Shown here piece by piece: positions 33,081 through 40,500 of a DNA stretch of 57,958 nt. A program made the position numbers and the translations under genes. Position 1 is the stretch's first letter. Each line of letters begins with the position of its first letter. Origin of the DNA: Pseudobutyrivibrio sp. (GTDB lineage Bacteria; Bacillota; Clostridia; Lachnospirales; Lachnospiraceae); NCBI GenBank assembly GCA_017934625.1, contig JAGBJE010000122.1:1-57958 (forward strand), written 5' to 3'. Under the pieces are notes generated by a model, which worked only from the letters and a program-made list of their open reading frames with translations, did not search any database and had not been told where the DNA came from.

Positions 33081-33206
33081 TCTGTCGCAGAGGCAATGAC
33101 TTTTCTGGGTTTGGAGCAAGAGCTGTGACAGAGATTAATGATTCTAAGAGCGTTTCTGTCGCAGCGTTGACATAAGTATGGGATTTCTGGTGGATTCTGT
33201 GACAGA
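33081..33206. repeat. Two tandem hairpins with TCTGTCRCAG arms
   Basis: TCTGTCGCAG (33081-33090) with CTGTGACAGA (33123-33132), and again TCTGTCGCAG (33155-33164) with CTGTGACAGA (33197-33206). Each pair forms a 10-bp stem with one G-U and a 32-base loop; the two units are 74 bases apart and their loops differ. Confidence 0.65.
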
Positions 33207-33227
33207 ATCCAATTCATTACAAGGGGG

Positions 33228-33292
33228 ACAGCCAGCGGGCGATGCGCGGTGGTTATGCCTATTTTTTACAAAGCAAGAGCGCCCCGAAGGGC
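33228..33292 (+). repeat. 65-bp direct repeat, right copy
   Basis: Same orientation as 32632-32696. On the minus strand its GGGCGC/GCGCCC hairpin lies just after the coiled-coil gene and may also limit read-through. Confidence 0.9.
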
Positions 33293-33338
33293 GCTCCGCT
33301 TATAAAGGAATTAGTATTGATATGAGATATAAGCTAAA

Positions 33339-35822
33339 TTAATTTGAAACCTCAAGGGCATTTGCATCAGATACTGCCTTTTCAGAAGCCTTTACTGCCT
33401 CTTCTGCAGCCTTATATTCTTCACCAGCCTGCTTGACTGCTTCACTAGCTTCCTTAGCATTTCCATTCAAGGTATTCTGCTCAGAACCATCCTCAGCACC
33501 AAGTTTAGTTGTAATAGCATCTAACTCACCCTTTGCAGCGTTTGCATCAGCCTTTGCCTTATTTAAGTCCTTAGTAATCTGCTCTTCCTGCTCTGCTAAA
33601 GAACTTAACTCCTTCTGTGCAGCATTCTGCGCTTCAGTAAGTTTCTTTTCTGCATCTTCCTTAGCAATTATTGCCTGTTCATTGGCTGTAGTCTTCTCTG
33701 CCAATGTCTCTTTAGCTGCTGTATCCGCACTCTGCGCTTCTGCTAGATTGTTATCTGCAGTAAGTTTTGCCTTATCTGCGTCAGTAGAAGCCTTCTTTGC
33801 TGCTGTGTATGCACCATCACTTGAAGCTCCACCTACTCCATTCTCTGCTAATAAATCATCTACAGCTTGTTGTTTTGTATCTTTTGCATTCTCTAATCCA
33901 GCAAGTTTTGCCGCTGCTTCGTCAGATGCTTTCTTTGCTGCTGTGTAATCTGCTACTGCCTTATCAATCTTAGCTTCTTCATTTGCTTTAACTTGTGCTA
34001 CTACTGCATTATTTGCTGCTATTTCTTCTGGTTTTCCATTATCTCCTACTGTAAATACACTTTCTGCAACGCCAGCTTTAACAAGATTATTCTTTGCAGC
34101 TTTATATACAGCCAATTTTGCAGGATCTGTAGAATCATAAGCAGCTGCAGCTGTATTATATGCAGTTACCAAATCATCAATCGCACCTGTTTTTGCTGCT
34201 TTTGCTGCAGCCACTTTATCATCGTTTGGATCATCCTTTACCTCACCTTGTGCATCAATAATGTCTTGAGATATAAGATCTACTACAGCCTTTGCATCTT
34301 CAGTAGCTTTTTCCTTTGTTGCTACATCCTTCGAATTATTATATGTATCATACTCTTTCTTAGCTGCATCTGCTGCTGCCTGTGCATCATCTAAAACCTT
34401 CTGCTGACGATCAAGCTTAATCTTAGCAATTTCAGCTTCAGAGTTCTTCTCTATAGCTGTAGTTTCAGCTGCTTGAAGAGCAGCCTTAGCCTGGTCTGCA
34501 GCATTCTGAGCATCACTCAACTCTCCCGCTGCTGTATTAGCTGCTGTACCTGCATCTGCTGCCACCTTCTGCGCCTCAGTAACCTTTGCATTTGTAGCTG
34601 TTTTCATTTCTCCTAAAGCAACTAACTTATTAGCATTTTCTTCTGCTATAGCCTGTGACTGCTTATATGCCTCAGCAGCTGCTGCCTGTGCAACCTTTGC
34701 TGCTGCAACTGCATCATCTGCCGCTTTCTTTGCCTCTGTAGCCTTAGTCTGCTTACTTGTTGCTGCCTGTAACTGTAATGTTGCAGCCTTAGCCTGTGCT
34801 TCTGCAGCAGCAACTACTGCTGCCTTATTTTCAGATGTGTCCCCGTCTTGAGCATCAAATGCAGTTTTCTTATCAGTAACCGCTTTTACAGCATCTTCAT
34901 AAGCACCATTAGCTGTTGTATATGCTGATGCAGCACCTGTATATTCCAACGCCTTAGCATCAGCTTCTTGAGTCTTCTTATCAACATCAGCATTTGCTGT
35001 TTCCAAATCAGCATTTGCTGCTGCAAGCTTAGTCTTAGCTTCTTCGATAGCCTTATCAGCACTTTCCATTGCAGCTACAGCTGTATCATAAGCCTGTTCT
35101 GCATCTGTCTTTTCAGGAGTTGGTTCAGGAGTAGGCTCTGGTTCTGGTGTAGGTGTGTCCTCACCACTTGGTGTTGGAGTAGGAGTTGGTGTGTCCTGAC
35201 CACTTGGTGTAGGTGTAGGTGTTACGCTACCACCTGAAGAACCACCTGATGATCCGCCTGAGCTTCCGCCAGATGAGCCACCTGTTGCAGCTACCTTTAC
35301 GCCATTTGGAAGAATCTTCTCAGCAGGGAAACCGCCTAGAGTTCTGTGCTCCTTGATACCATTTGTTGCAAAGTGCTGGTAGTAAGAAGCTATGTTGTCG
35401 CCGAATGCCTTTGCAAGGTCTGGATAAGCAGCCTTGTATGCATTAACATCAAAGTACTGATTAATCTTACGGCCTTCGTTAATACCGAATGTCATAAAGT
35501 GCTGGAATAATGCATCTGCATCTGTTCCGAACACTGCTACTACGTCTGGATAAAGCTGAGCATAAAGCTTAGCGTCAAAAATCTGACGAAGTGGCGAATT
35601 AGCAAGGTCTTCAGCACTAGCTGCTCTACCTTCTTTCTTACCGAATGTGTTGTAATGATTCTCCAAAGCCTTTGGAGTTGTTCCAACAACTGCTACTACA
35701 TCTGGATTCTGCTTTGCGTAGTAGTTTGCATCAAATGCTGCAAGTGCAGGCATTGATGTAGCGACTGTTGTAGCAGCAACTGTTGCTGCCATGAGTCTAA
35801 CAAGTTTCTTGTTTCTAGTCAT
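33339..35822 (-). CDS. Secreted repeat and coiled-coil protein
   Basis: 827 residues. A signal peptide (1-~28) is followed by three ~43-residue repeats of the pattern F-D-A-x-x-Y-A-x-x-x-P-D-V-V-A-V-x-G-T and F-G-x-x-E-G-R (~28-65, ~77-115, ~118-156). Then come a GGS linker, a Thr-Pro-rich wall-spanning-type linker (~195-240), and an Ala/Lys/Glu/Asp-rich region (~240-827) that should be a long coiled coil. No LPxTG or C-terminal membrane segment is visible. It probably forms a surface filament or spacer. The divergent XRE regulator and the TACCA/TGGTA operators suggest tight control. Confidence 0.8.
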   Translation of the reverse strand: MTRNKKLVRLMAATVAATTVATSMPALAAFDANYYAKQNPDVVAVVGTTPKALENHYNTFGKKEGRAASAEDLANSPLRQIFDAKLYAQLYPDVVAVFGTDADALFQHFMTFGINEGRKINQYFDVNAYKAAYPDLAKAFGDNIASYYQHFATNGIKEHRTLGGFPAEKILPNGVKVAATGGSSGGSSGGSSGGSSGGSVTPTPTPSGQDTPTPTPTPSGEDTPTPEPEPTPEPTPEKTDAEQAYDTAVAAMESADKAIEEAKTKLAAANADLETANADVDKKTQEADAKALEYTGAASAYTTANGAYEDAVKAVTDKKTAFDAQDGDTSENKAAVVAAAEAQAKAATLQLQAATSKQTKATEAKKAADDAVAAAKVAQAAAAEAYKQSQAIAEENANKLVALGEMKTATNAKVTEAQKVAADAGTAANTAAGELSDAQNAADQAKAALQAAETTAIEKNSEAEIAKIKLDRQQKVLDDAQAAADAAKKEYDTYNNSKDVATKEKATEDAKAVVDLISQDIIDAQGEVKDDPNDDKVAAAKAAKTGAIDDLVTAYNTAAAAYDSTDPAKLAVYKAAKNNLVKAGVAESVFTVGDNGKPEEIAANNAVVAQVKANEEAKIDKAVADYTAAKKASDEAAAKLAGLENAKDTKQQAVDDLLAENGVGGASSDGAYTAAKKASTDADKAKLTADNNLAEAQSADTAAKETLAEKTTANEQAIIAKEDAEKKLTEAQNAAQKELSSLAEQEEQITKDLNKAKADANAAKGELDAITTKLGAEDGSEQNTLNGNAKEASEAVKQAGEEYKAAEEAVKASEKAVSDANALEVSN

Positions 35823-35872
35823 AGTGTAAAGTCCCTCCTGTTAATATTATTTCTCCCTCATGTAACCAGATA

Positions 35873-35957
35873 TACCACCGTTTGGTAGCACGAAAGAGTA
35901 AAATTTTTTCGCCACCGTTTGGTAGCATCTTTAACTGTACTATACCACTGTTTGGTA
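35873..35957. promoter_or_regulatory. Three TACCA-N5-TGGTA operators
   Basis: Palindromes at 35873-35887, 35910-35924 (first base altered) and 35943-35957, each followed by GCA, spaced 37 and 33 bases. They lie in the gap between the divergent coiled-coil and XRE genes. On the minus strand the third falls between TTAGAC and TATAGT (18 bp apart), a possible core promoter of the coiled-coil gene. Confidence 0.7.
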
Positions 35958-36076
35958 GCATTGTCTAAAGAAAATCTATTATTTAACATATTTTTCACAC
36001 TTTACAAAGTCATCACGCTTCATTTACTGACTATTCAGATATTACCTTTATGATATTAATATAGAAAGGACATTAT

Positions 36077-36280
36077 ATGCTACTTAGACGACTAGAAGAC
36101 TTACGAATAGACCACGACCTTACCCAGCAAGAGGTTGCAGACATACTCTTCTGCAAACGAGAGGTCTATAGAAGATATGAAAAAGGAATCAGGGAACTGC
36201 CATTATCCTACGCTATTATGTTAGCTGATTTTTATCAAGTATCCTTAGACTACCTGGTTGGCAGAACCGATAAAAAGTAA
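36077..36280 (+). CDS. XRE-family transcriptional regulator
   Basis: 67 residues, a single HTH_3 domain: LRIDHDLTQQEVADILFCKREVYRRYEKG covers the two core helices, and LADFYQVSLDYLVGRTD is the usual tail. Small cytoplasmic DNA-binding protein. The ATG has AAAGGA upstream. Its position suggests that it binds the TACCA-N5-TGGTA sites and controls the coiled-coil gene and itself; this is inference. Confidence 0.92.
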   Translation: MLLRRLEDLRIDHDLTQQEVADILFCKREVYRRYEKGIRELPLSYAIMLADFYQVSLDYLVGRTDKK

Positions 36281-36326
36281 TAAGAGATGATTTGAAATAT
36301 CACACAAATACATCTCTTATTTTTTT
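36279..36326 (+). terminator. Terminator of the XRE gene
   Basis: AATAAGAGATG and CATCTCTTATT arms followed by TTTTT, starting at the stop codon. Confidence 0.9.
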
Positions 36327-36414
36327 GTGTAAATCGTGCAAAGACTTGAACTATAAAATATTCTAGTGCACAAAATGGTGCATTAACATATTCTACTAAT
36401 TAAGTGAGGCTACA

Positions 36415-36511
36415 CCTCATCCGCCCCTTCGGGGCACCTTGTCTCGCCTCCCGGCTCAGTCGTTGCTAAACAGGCTCCACTGGAGCCTAGCAACCCTCAA
36501 GGGGAAGGCTT
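36415..36511 (+). repeat. REP-like repeat R3 with nested insert
   Basis: CCTCATCCGCCCC and GGGGCACCTT at one end and CTCAAGGGGAAGGCTT at the other match the R family, but ~55 bases are inserted between them. The insert holds its own hairpin, GTTGCT ... AGGCTCC-ACT-GGAGCCT ... AGCAAC. It lies between the XRE and MCP genes. Confidence 0.65.
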
Positions 36512-36517
36512 TATTTT

Positions 36518-38251
36518 TTAAGCTACTGTGCCTTCTATATTGAAGTAATTCATCTTTTCATTTAGATTAACAGCTAAATCGCGAAGCTCATCTGCTGCCT
36601 CAGTAATAAGCGCAAATGTTGCATTTAATTCCTGCATTGAAGCTGTTGTCTCTTCTGACGATGCTGCGTTCTGCTGAGAAATAGCAGAAAGCTCAGAAAT
36701 AATATCATTGAAGCTCACCTTTAATCCATTTAATAAATCAACCTTATCAGCAATAGTCTTTGTACTAGAATCTACGCTGTTTACATTCTTAACCACATAA
36801 TCCATATCAGACTTTGTTGTGGTAAGCTGGCTGTTCTGCTGATTAAATGCAACATTAAGCTTTTCAATAGTCTCTACGCTCTTCTCAGACTCAGCAACAA
36901 GCTTTGCCACAATGTCATTTATTGATACAGACGCTTCTTTTGACTGTACAGCAAGAGAACCGATTTCTGTGGCAACAACTGCAAAGCCTCTTCCTGCATC
37001 ACCAGCACGTGCTGCTTCAATAGAAGCATTAAGTGAAAGAAGGTTTGTCTGGTCGGAAATAGATGTGATAGAGTTAGATGCCTCAGCAATATTCTTAACA
37101 GCATCATTTGTAGCCTGAATCTGCGCATGAATCTCTGACATAGCAACCATTACCTGTTCATTCTGCTGCATAAGCTCATTTATAGCGTCAACTGTCTTGT
37201 TGGCATCCTGAAGCATCTCTGTAGCAGCCTTTGAAAGCTCTAATACGCTATCAGAAATATCTTCAATACTCTCACCCATCTCTACAGTATTATTAAGAGA
37301 ATTCTCTACGCTTTCAGCCTGTGAGACTGCACCCTTGCTGATATCTTCTACTGCATTTGAAACCTGATCTGCCACATGTAAAGCTGTGTCAGCGCTTGAA
37401 GCAAGGTTCTCTCCTGCATTTGTTACCTGATCAGAAAGATCAAGAGATGTCTTGATTACATCCTGAAGCTTGTCACGAAGCTCTGCTGAAGTCTCAGCAA
37501 TAACACCGATCTCATCTTCTCTATCAAAAGCGTGATCTTCAATATAGAATGATAATTCGCCATCCTCAAGCTTCTTAAGGCCAGCCACGATTTCATCAAT
37601 AGCATTTGTGGACTTAACAATCATTCTATGACCTAAAATAAGAACTAATACTACGAAAAATACATAAACACCCATGATAGTAAGTCTTGCGTTAAATAAT
37701 GCTGCGGCAACAGAGTCTGTTTCACGACCTGCGAAAACCATACCTACAACTGTTCCGTCAGTGTTCTTAAGTGGAATATAGTATGCATACCACTTGCTAT
37801 CGCTACCACTAATATTAAAGTTAGTTGCAAGATAATCCTCACCACTTCCAACAACCTTAGCTACAACTTCTTCAGATGCCTGTGTACCTTCCATACGCTG
37901 TCCATTTTCATCTGTAAGAGATGTGATATATCTGGTGTCTCCATAGAAAATTGTAAAGCTTACACCAGTCTGCTCATGTAATTCATCTAACTGAGCTTGA
38001 AAATCATCATGAAGTGCATAGCTTCCTTTAAGAATCTTTCCTGAAGATGTTACTTCCCAATCACCACTATACTGATTGTTAAGTGCATTCTGAAGGAACA
38101 TAGCTGATGTATGTAATTCCTCTGAAAATGAATCAAAATATGCCTTCTTAACATAGCTCATTCCAATAATTGCAATTGTAGTAGACATTAATAATGCAAG
38201 TACAGCTGCAAACCATAATATCTGTCGAACTAGTTTCTTGTTCTTCTTCAT
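36518..38251 (-). CDS. Methyl-accepting chemotaxis protein
   Basis: 577 residues. Membrane segments at ~10-32 and ~190-212 flank an extracellular Cache-like sensor domain (~35-188, with [24 protein letters not shown]). HAMP follows (~213-270), then the long cytoplasmic signalling coiled coil with the hairpin tip [30 protein letters not shown]. It senses a small molecule and controls the CheA kinase, so the organism is probably motile. The ligand is unknown. The promoter is at 38305-38333. Confidence 0.95.
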   Translation of the reverse strand: MKKNKKLVRQILWFAAVLALLMSTTIAIIGMSYVKKAYFDSFSEELHTSAMFLQNALNNQYSGDWEVTSSGKILKGSYALHDDFQAQLDELHEQTGVSFTIFYGDTRYITSLTDENGQRMEGTQASEEVVAKVVGSGEDYLATNFNISGSDSKWYAYYIPLKNTDGTVVGMVFAGRETDSVAAALFNARLTIMGVYVFFVVLVLILGHRMIVKSTNAIDEIVAGLKKLEDGELSFYIEDHAFDREDEIGVIAETSAELRDKLQDVIKTSLDLSDQVTNAGENLASSADTALHVADQVSNAVEDISKGAVSQAESVENSLNNTVEMGESIEDISDSVLELSKAATEMLQDANKTVDAINELMQQNEQVMVAMSEIHAQIQATNDAVKNIAEASNSITSISDQTNLLSLNASIEAARAGDAGRGFAVVATEIGSLAVQSKEASVSINDIVAKLVAESEKSVETIEKLNVAFNQQNSQLTTTKSDMDYVVKNVNSVDSSTKTIADKVDLLNGLKVSFNDIISELSAISQQNAASSEETTASMQELNATFALITEAADELRDLAVNLNEKMNYFNIEGTVA

Positions 38252-38304
38252 AATCTTACCTTTCTTAAAAACCCGTTCACAATTAATTCACAAAAACAAG
38301 CAAG

Positions 38305-38333
38305 ATTATAAATGCCATTTTAGTAGAACGCAA
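38305..38333 (-). promoter_or_regulatory. Promoter of the MCP gene
   Basis: Minus strand: TTGCGT (38328-38333), 17-bp spacer, TATAAT (38305-38310). Sigma-A type rather than the TAAA/GCCGATAA sigma-28 pattern of many chemotaxis genes. Confidence 0.7.
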
Positions 38334-38460
38334 GCGTTTTCGTTACATTTTTATCAATTTTATTAATTTCATATATTTTCGTAATGTTATCAAACTATTG
38401 ATTAGTGCATTTTGCACTCAACTCTATAACGCATGGAGAATCAATGATTCACGAAATGTG

Positions 38461-38516
38461 ATGACTTCTTGTGGGCTACTTAAGGAAAAAGCCCACAAGA
38501 ACTTGGCTTCGCCAAG
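38461..38516 (+). repeat. Double-hairpin element, copy 2
   Basis: ATGACTTCTTG, then a perfect 12-bp hairpin (38466-38477 with 38490-38501) with AAGGAAA in the loop, then CTTGGC-TTC-GCCAAG. Stems differ from copy 1 (6541-6596) yet remain paired. Its second hairpin and following bases (38499-38530) recur inverted at 6065-6096. Confidence 0.65.
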
Positions 38517-38607
38517 CAATATTTTCTTTCTGAAAATATTGGTCTATGTCCGGTTCTTGTTTTTCTTATGAAAAACAAAAACCTATAGATATTTCCTTAT
38601 AATACGA

Positions 38608-38636
38608 AAGAGACGCCAGCGGAGCGTCTCTTTCAA
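38608..38636 (+). other. Strong hairpin before the 24-codon ORF
   Basis: GAAAGAGACGC and GCGTCTCTTTC form 11 bp around a 7-base loop, followed by AAAAGGGAG, the ribosome site of the tiny ORF. No T-run, so probably not a terminator on the plus strand. Confidence 0.5.
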
Positions 38637-38652
38637 AAGGGAGAATAATGTT

Positions 38653-38727
38653 ATGAAAAAATTGTATCTCTCTCGAGATGATTATATATTAACTGATAAT
38701 TTTGTTAAAGTGGTGTATATTGTGTGA
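38653..38727 (+). CDS. Possible 24-residue peptide
   Basis: Begins MKKLYLSRDDY, 24 codons, TGA stop, with GGGAG ~12 bases upstream. The start resembles PspC-type proteins (KKLYRSR), and the last ten residues loosely resemble a later PspC segment, so it may be an internally deleted PspC fragment. Evidence for translation is thin. Confidence 0.3.
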   Translation: MKKLYLSRDDYILTDNFVKVVYIV

Positions 38728-38762
38728 ATAGTCTGTGAAATGAACGTGGGCAGACTATTCAA

Positions 38763-38808
38763 CCTCATCAGTCACCTACGGTGACAGCTTCCCCTCAAGG
38801 GGAAGCCT
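38763..38808 (+). repeat. REP-like palindromic repeat R4
   Basis: CCTCATCAGTCACC, TACGGTGACAGC, then GCTTCCCC-TCAA-GGGGAAGC. It ends 8 bases before the pyruvate kinase stop on the other strand. Confidence 0.85.
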
Positions 38809-38816
38809 CATTATTA

Positions 38817-40232
38817 TTACTGGATTGTCTCTACCTTGATTGTGTTAGTGTTACCAACAGAACCATCAATTGGGCCACCTGTAAGTACTACCATATCGCC
38901 CTGCTGAAGGTCAAGCATCTGCTGTACACGCTTTGTAGCATGATAGAACATAACGTCAAGTGACTTGAACTTATCAACAAGAACTGGTGTAACACCCCAG
39001 CTAAGTGCAAGTCTTAACCAAACCTTCTTATCTGTTGTCATAGCGATAACATCTACTGGGCAACGGAAACGGCTGACACGCTTTGCTGTATAACCAGACA
39101 TTGTACAAGCAACGATAGCCTTAGCATTAACGTCGATAGCCATAGAACATGTTGAATGGCAAACAGCATCTGGTGTAGAGATGATTTCCATGTCTTCCTT
39201 ATGGAAACGTCCTTCATAGTTGATATCGTTCTCTGTTGTCTCAGCGATTTCTGCCATAGTTGCAACAGCCTGTACTGGATACTTACCCTGAGCACTCTCA
39301 CCTGAAAGCATGATTGCACTAGTTCCATCATATACAGCGTTAGCAACGTCTGAAATCTCTGCACGTGTAGGACGTGGATTAGAAATCATAGACTCAAGCA
39401 TCTCTGTAGCTGTAACAACGCTCTTACCAAGTGAACGAGCTGTAGAAATAAGCTGCTTCTGAACTGCTGGAAGGTTAACGAATGGGATTTCAACACCAAG
39501 GTCACCACGAGCAACCATGATACCGTTAGCAACCTCAAGGATTTCCTTAACGTTATCAACACCTGGCTGATTCTCAATCTTAGCAATAACAACGATATCC
39601 TTACCACCGTTCTCATCAAGGAATGTTCTAAGCTCTATCATATCCTGCTTTGTTGAAACAAATGAAGCAGCGATAAAGTCAATGTCATTTTCGATACCGA
39701 ATAAGATATCCTTCTTGTCCTGCTCTGAAAGGTATGGGCCAGACATAACCTTGTTAGGGAAGCTCATAGACTTCTTGTTTGACATAGTACCGCCTGATGT
39801 ACACTTTGTAATAACATCATGGCCTTTGATTTCTGTAACCTCGAAGAATACGATACCATTACATACTGAAAGTGTATCACCAACAGATAAATCATTATGA
39901 AGCTGCTTGTGGCTAACTGAAACACGTGTCTCATCACCTTCAACATCATCAGTTGTAAATGTGAATGTATCGCCTTCCTTAACTGTAACTGAACCATCCT
40001 TGAATGTACCAATACGATACTCAGGGCCCTTTGTATCAAGAAGAATAGCGATTGGAAGGTTAAGCTTCTTGCGAACCTTCTTTACCAAATCCATCTTCAT
40101 GCCCTGCTCCTCATGATCACCATGAGAGAAGTTCATACGGGCAACGTTCATACCAGCCTTTGCCATAGCTGTGAGTGTCTCCTCATTCATTGAAGCTGGT
40201 CCAATTGTACAAATAATCTTAGTTTTTCTCAT
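38817..40232 (-). CDS. pyk: Pyruvate kinase
   Basis: 471 residues, the standard length without the extra C-terminal PEP-utiliser domain found in Bacillus. Active-site stretches are clear: RMNFSHGDHEE, DTKGPEYRIG, VIAKIENQPGVDNV, MVARGDLGVEIP, TATEMLESMISNPRPTRAE and SGESAQGKYP. It makes pyruvate and ATP from phosphoenolpyruvate. AAGGAG lies before the ATG. It is probably transcribed alone. Confidence 0.97.
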   Translation of the reverse strand: MRKTKIICTIGPASMNEETLTAMAKAGMNVARMNFSHGDHEEQGMKMDLVKKVRKKLNLPIAILLDTKGPEYRIGTFKDGSVTVKEGDTFTFTTDDVEGDETRVSVSHKQLHNDLSVGDTLSVCNGIVFFEVTEIKGHDVITKCTSGGTMSNKKSMSFPNKVMSGPYLSEQDKKDILFGIENDIDFIAASFVSTKQDMIELRTFLDENGGKDIVVIAKIENQPGVDNVKEILEVANGIMVARGDLGVEIPFVNLPAVQKQLISTARSLGKSVVTATEMLESMISNPRPTRAEISDVANAVYDGTSAIMLSGESAQGKYPVQAVATMAEIAETTENDINYEGRFHKEDMEIISTPDAVCHSTCSMAIDVNAKAIVACTMSGYTAKRVSRFRCPVDVIAMTTDKKVWLRLALSWGVTPVLVDKFKSLDVMFYHATKRVQQMLDLQQGDMVVLTGGPIDGSVGNTNTIKVETIQ

Positions 40233-40402
40233 TGAATAACTCCTTCTATATAAACAAAACTAAATATAACTAAAATTTAACCCAATTTATATTAACACCA
40301 AATAAGGAGTTCGTAAACTAGAAAATAGATAAAATTATTGGGAGAAAAGAAATAAATGAAAAAAACATATACTTGGTTATAACTTATCATGCACTCATCA
40401 TA

Positions 40403-40450
40403 CCCTCATCAGTCAGCTGCGCTGACAGCTTCCCCCAGAGGGGGAAGCCT
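40403..40450 (+). repeat. REP-like palindromic repeat R5
   Basis: CCCTCATCAGTCAGC, TGCGCTGACAGC, then GCTTCCCCC-AGA-GGGGGAAGC. Identical to the reverse complement of R1 over the whole 48 bases. Confidence 0.9.
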
Positions 40451-40482
40451 AAAAAAGGACTGTGGTCAAAAGACCACAGTCC
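40451..40482 (-). terminator. Terminator of the surface-protein operon
   Basis: GGACTGTGGTC and GACCACAGTCC around AAAA, followed on the minus strand by six T residues. Confidence 0.92.
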
Positions 40483-40500
40483 GGTTAATAAAAATAGGAT

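Larger units (their letters stand above)
32591..33338. other. 748-bp gene-free repeat island
   Basis: Two overlapping short frames (32937-33128 plus; 32951-33217 minus) show no codon pattern, ribosome site or known motif. The interval is made of repeats: 65-bp direct repeats at 32632 and 33228, AGTATA/TATACT paired elements between 32754 and 33031, and two hairpins with TCTGTC arms at 33081-33206. Confidence 0.75.
38252..38816. other. 565-bp gap with promoter, structured elements and a tiny ORF
   Basis: From left: the MCP promoter (38305-38333); a small TAGTGCA/TGCACT palindrome (38403-38417); the double-hairpin element (38461-38516) with two AT-rich hairpins after it (38517-38541, 38568-38586); an 11-bp hairpin (38608-38636); a 24-codon frame (38653-38727); and repeat R4 (38763-38808). 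Confidence 0.75.

Noticed and set aside
32937..33217. Two overlapping frames of 63 and 88 codons on opposite strands
   Set aside because: No ribosome site, no recognisable motif, and both run through the repeat elements.
33433..33948. Long plus-strand frame rich in Ala, Ser and Phe
   Set aside because: Antisense shadow of the Ala-rich coiled-coil gene; composition is what the reverse strand of such codons gives.
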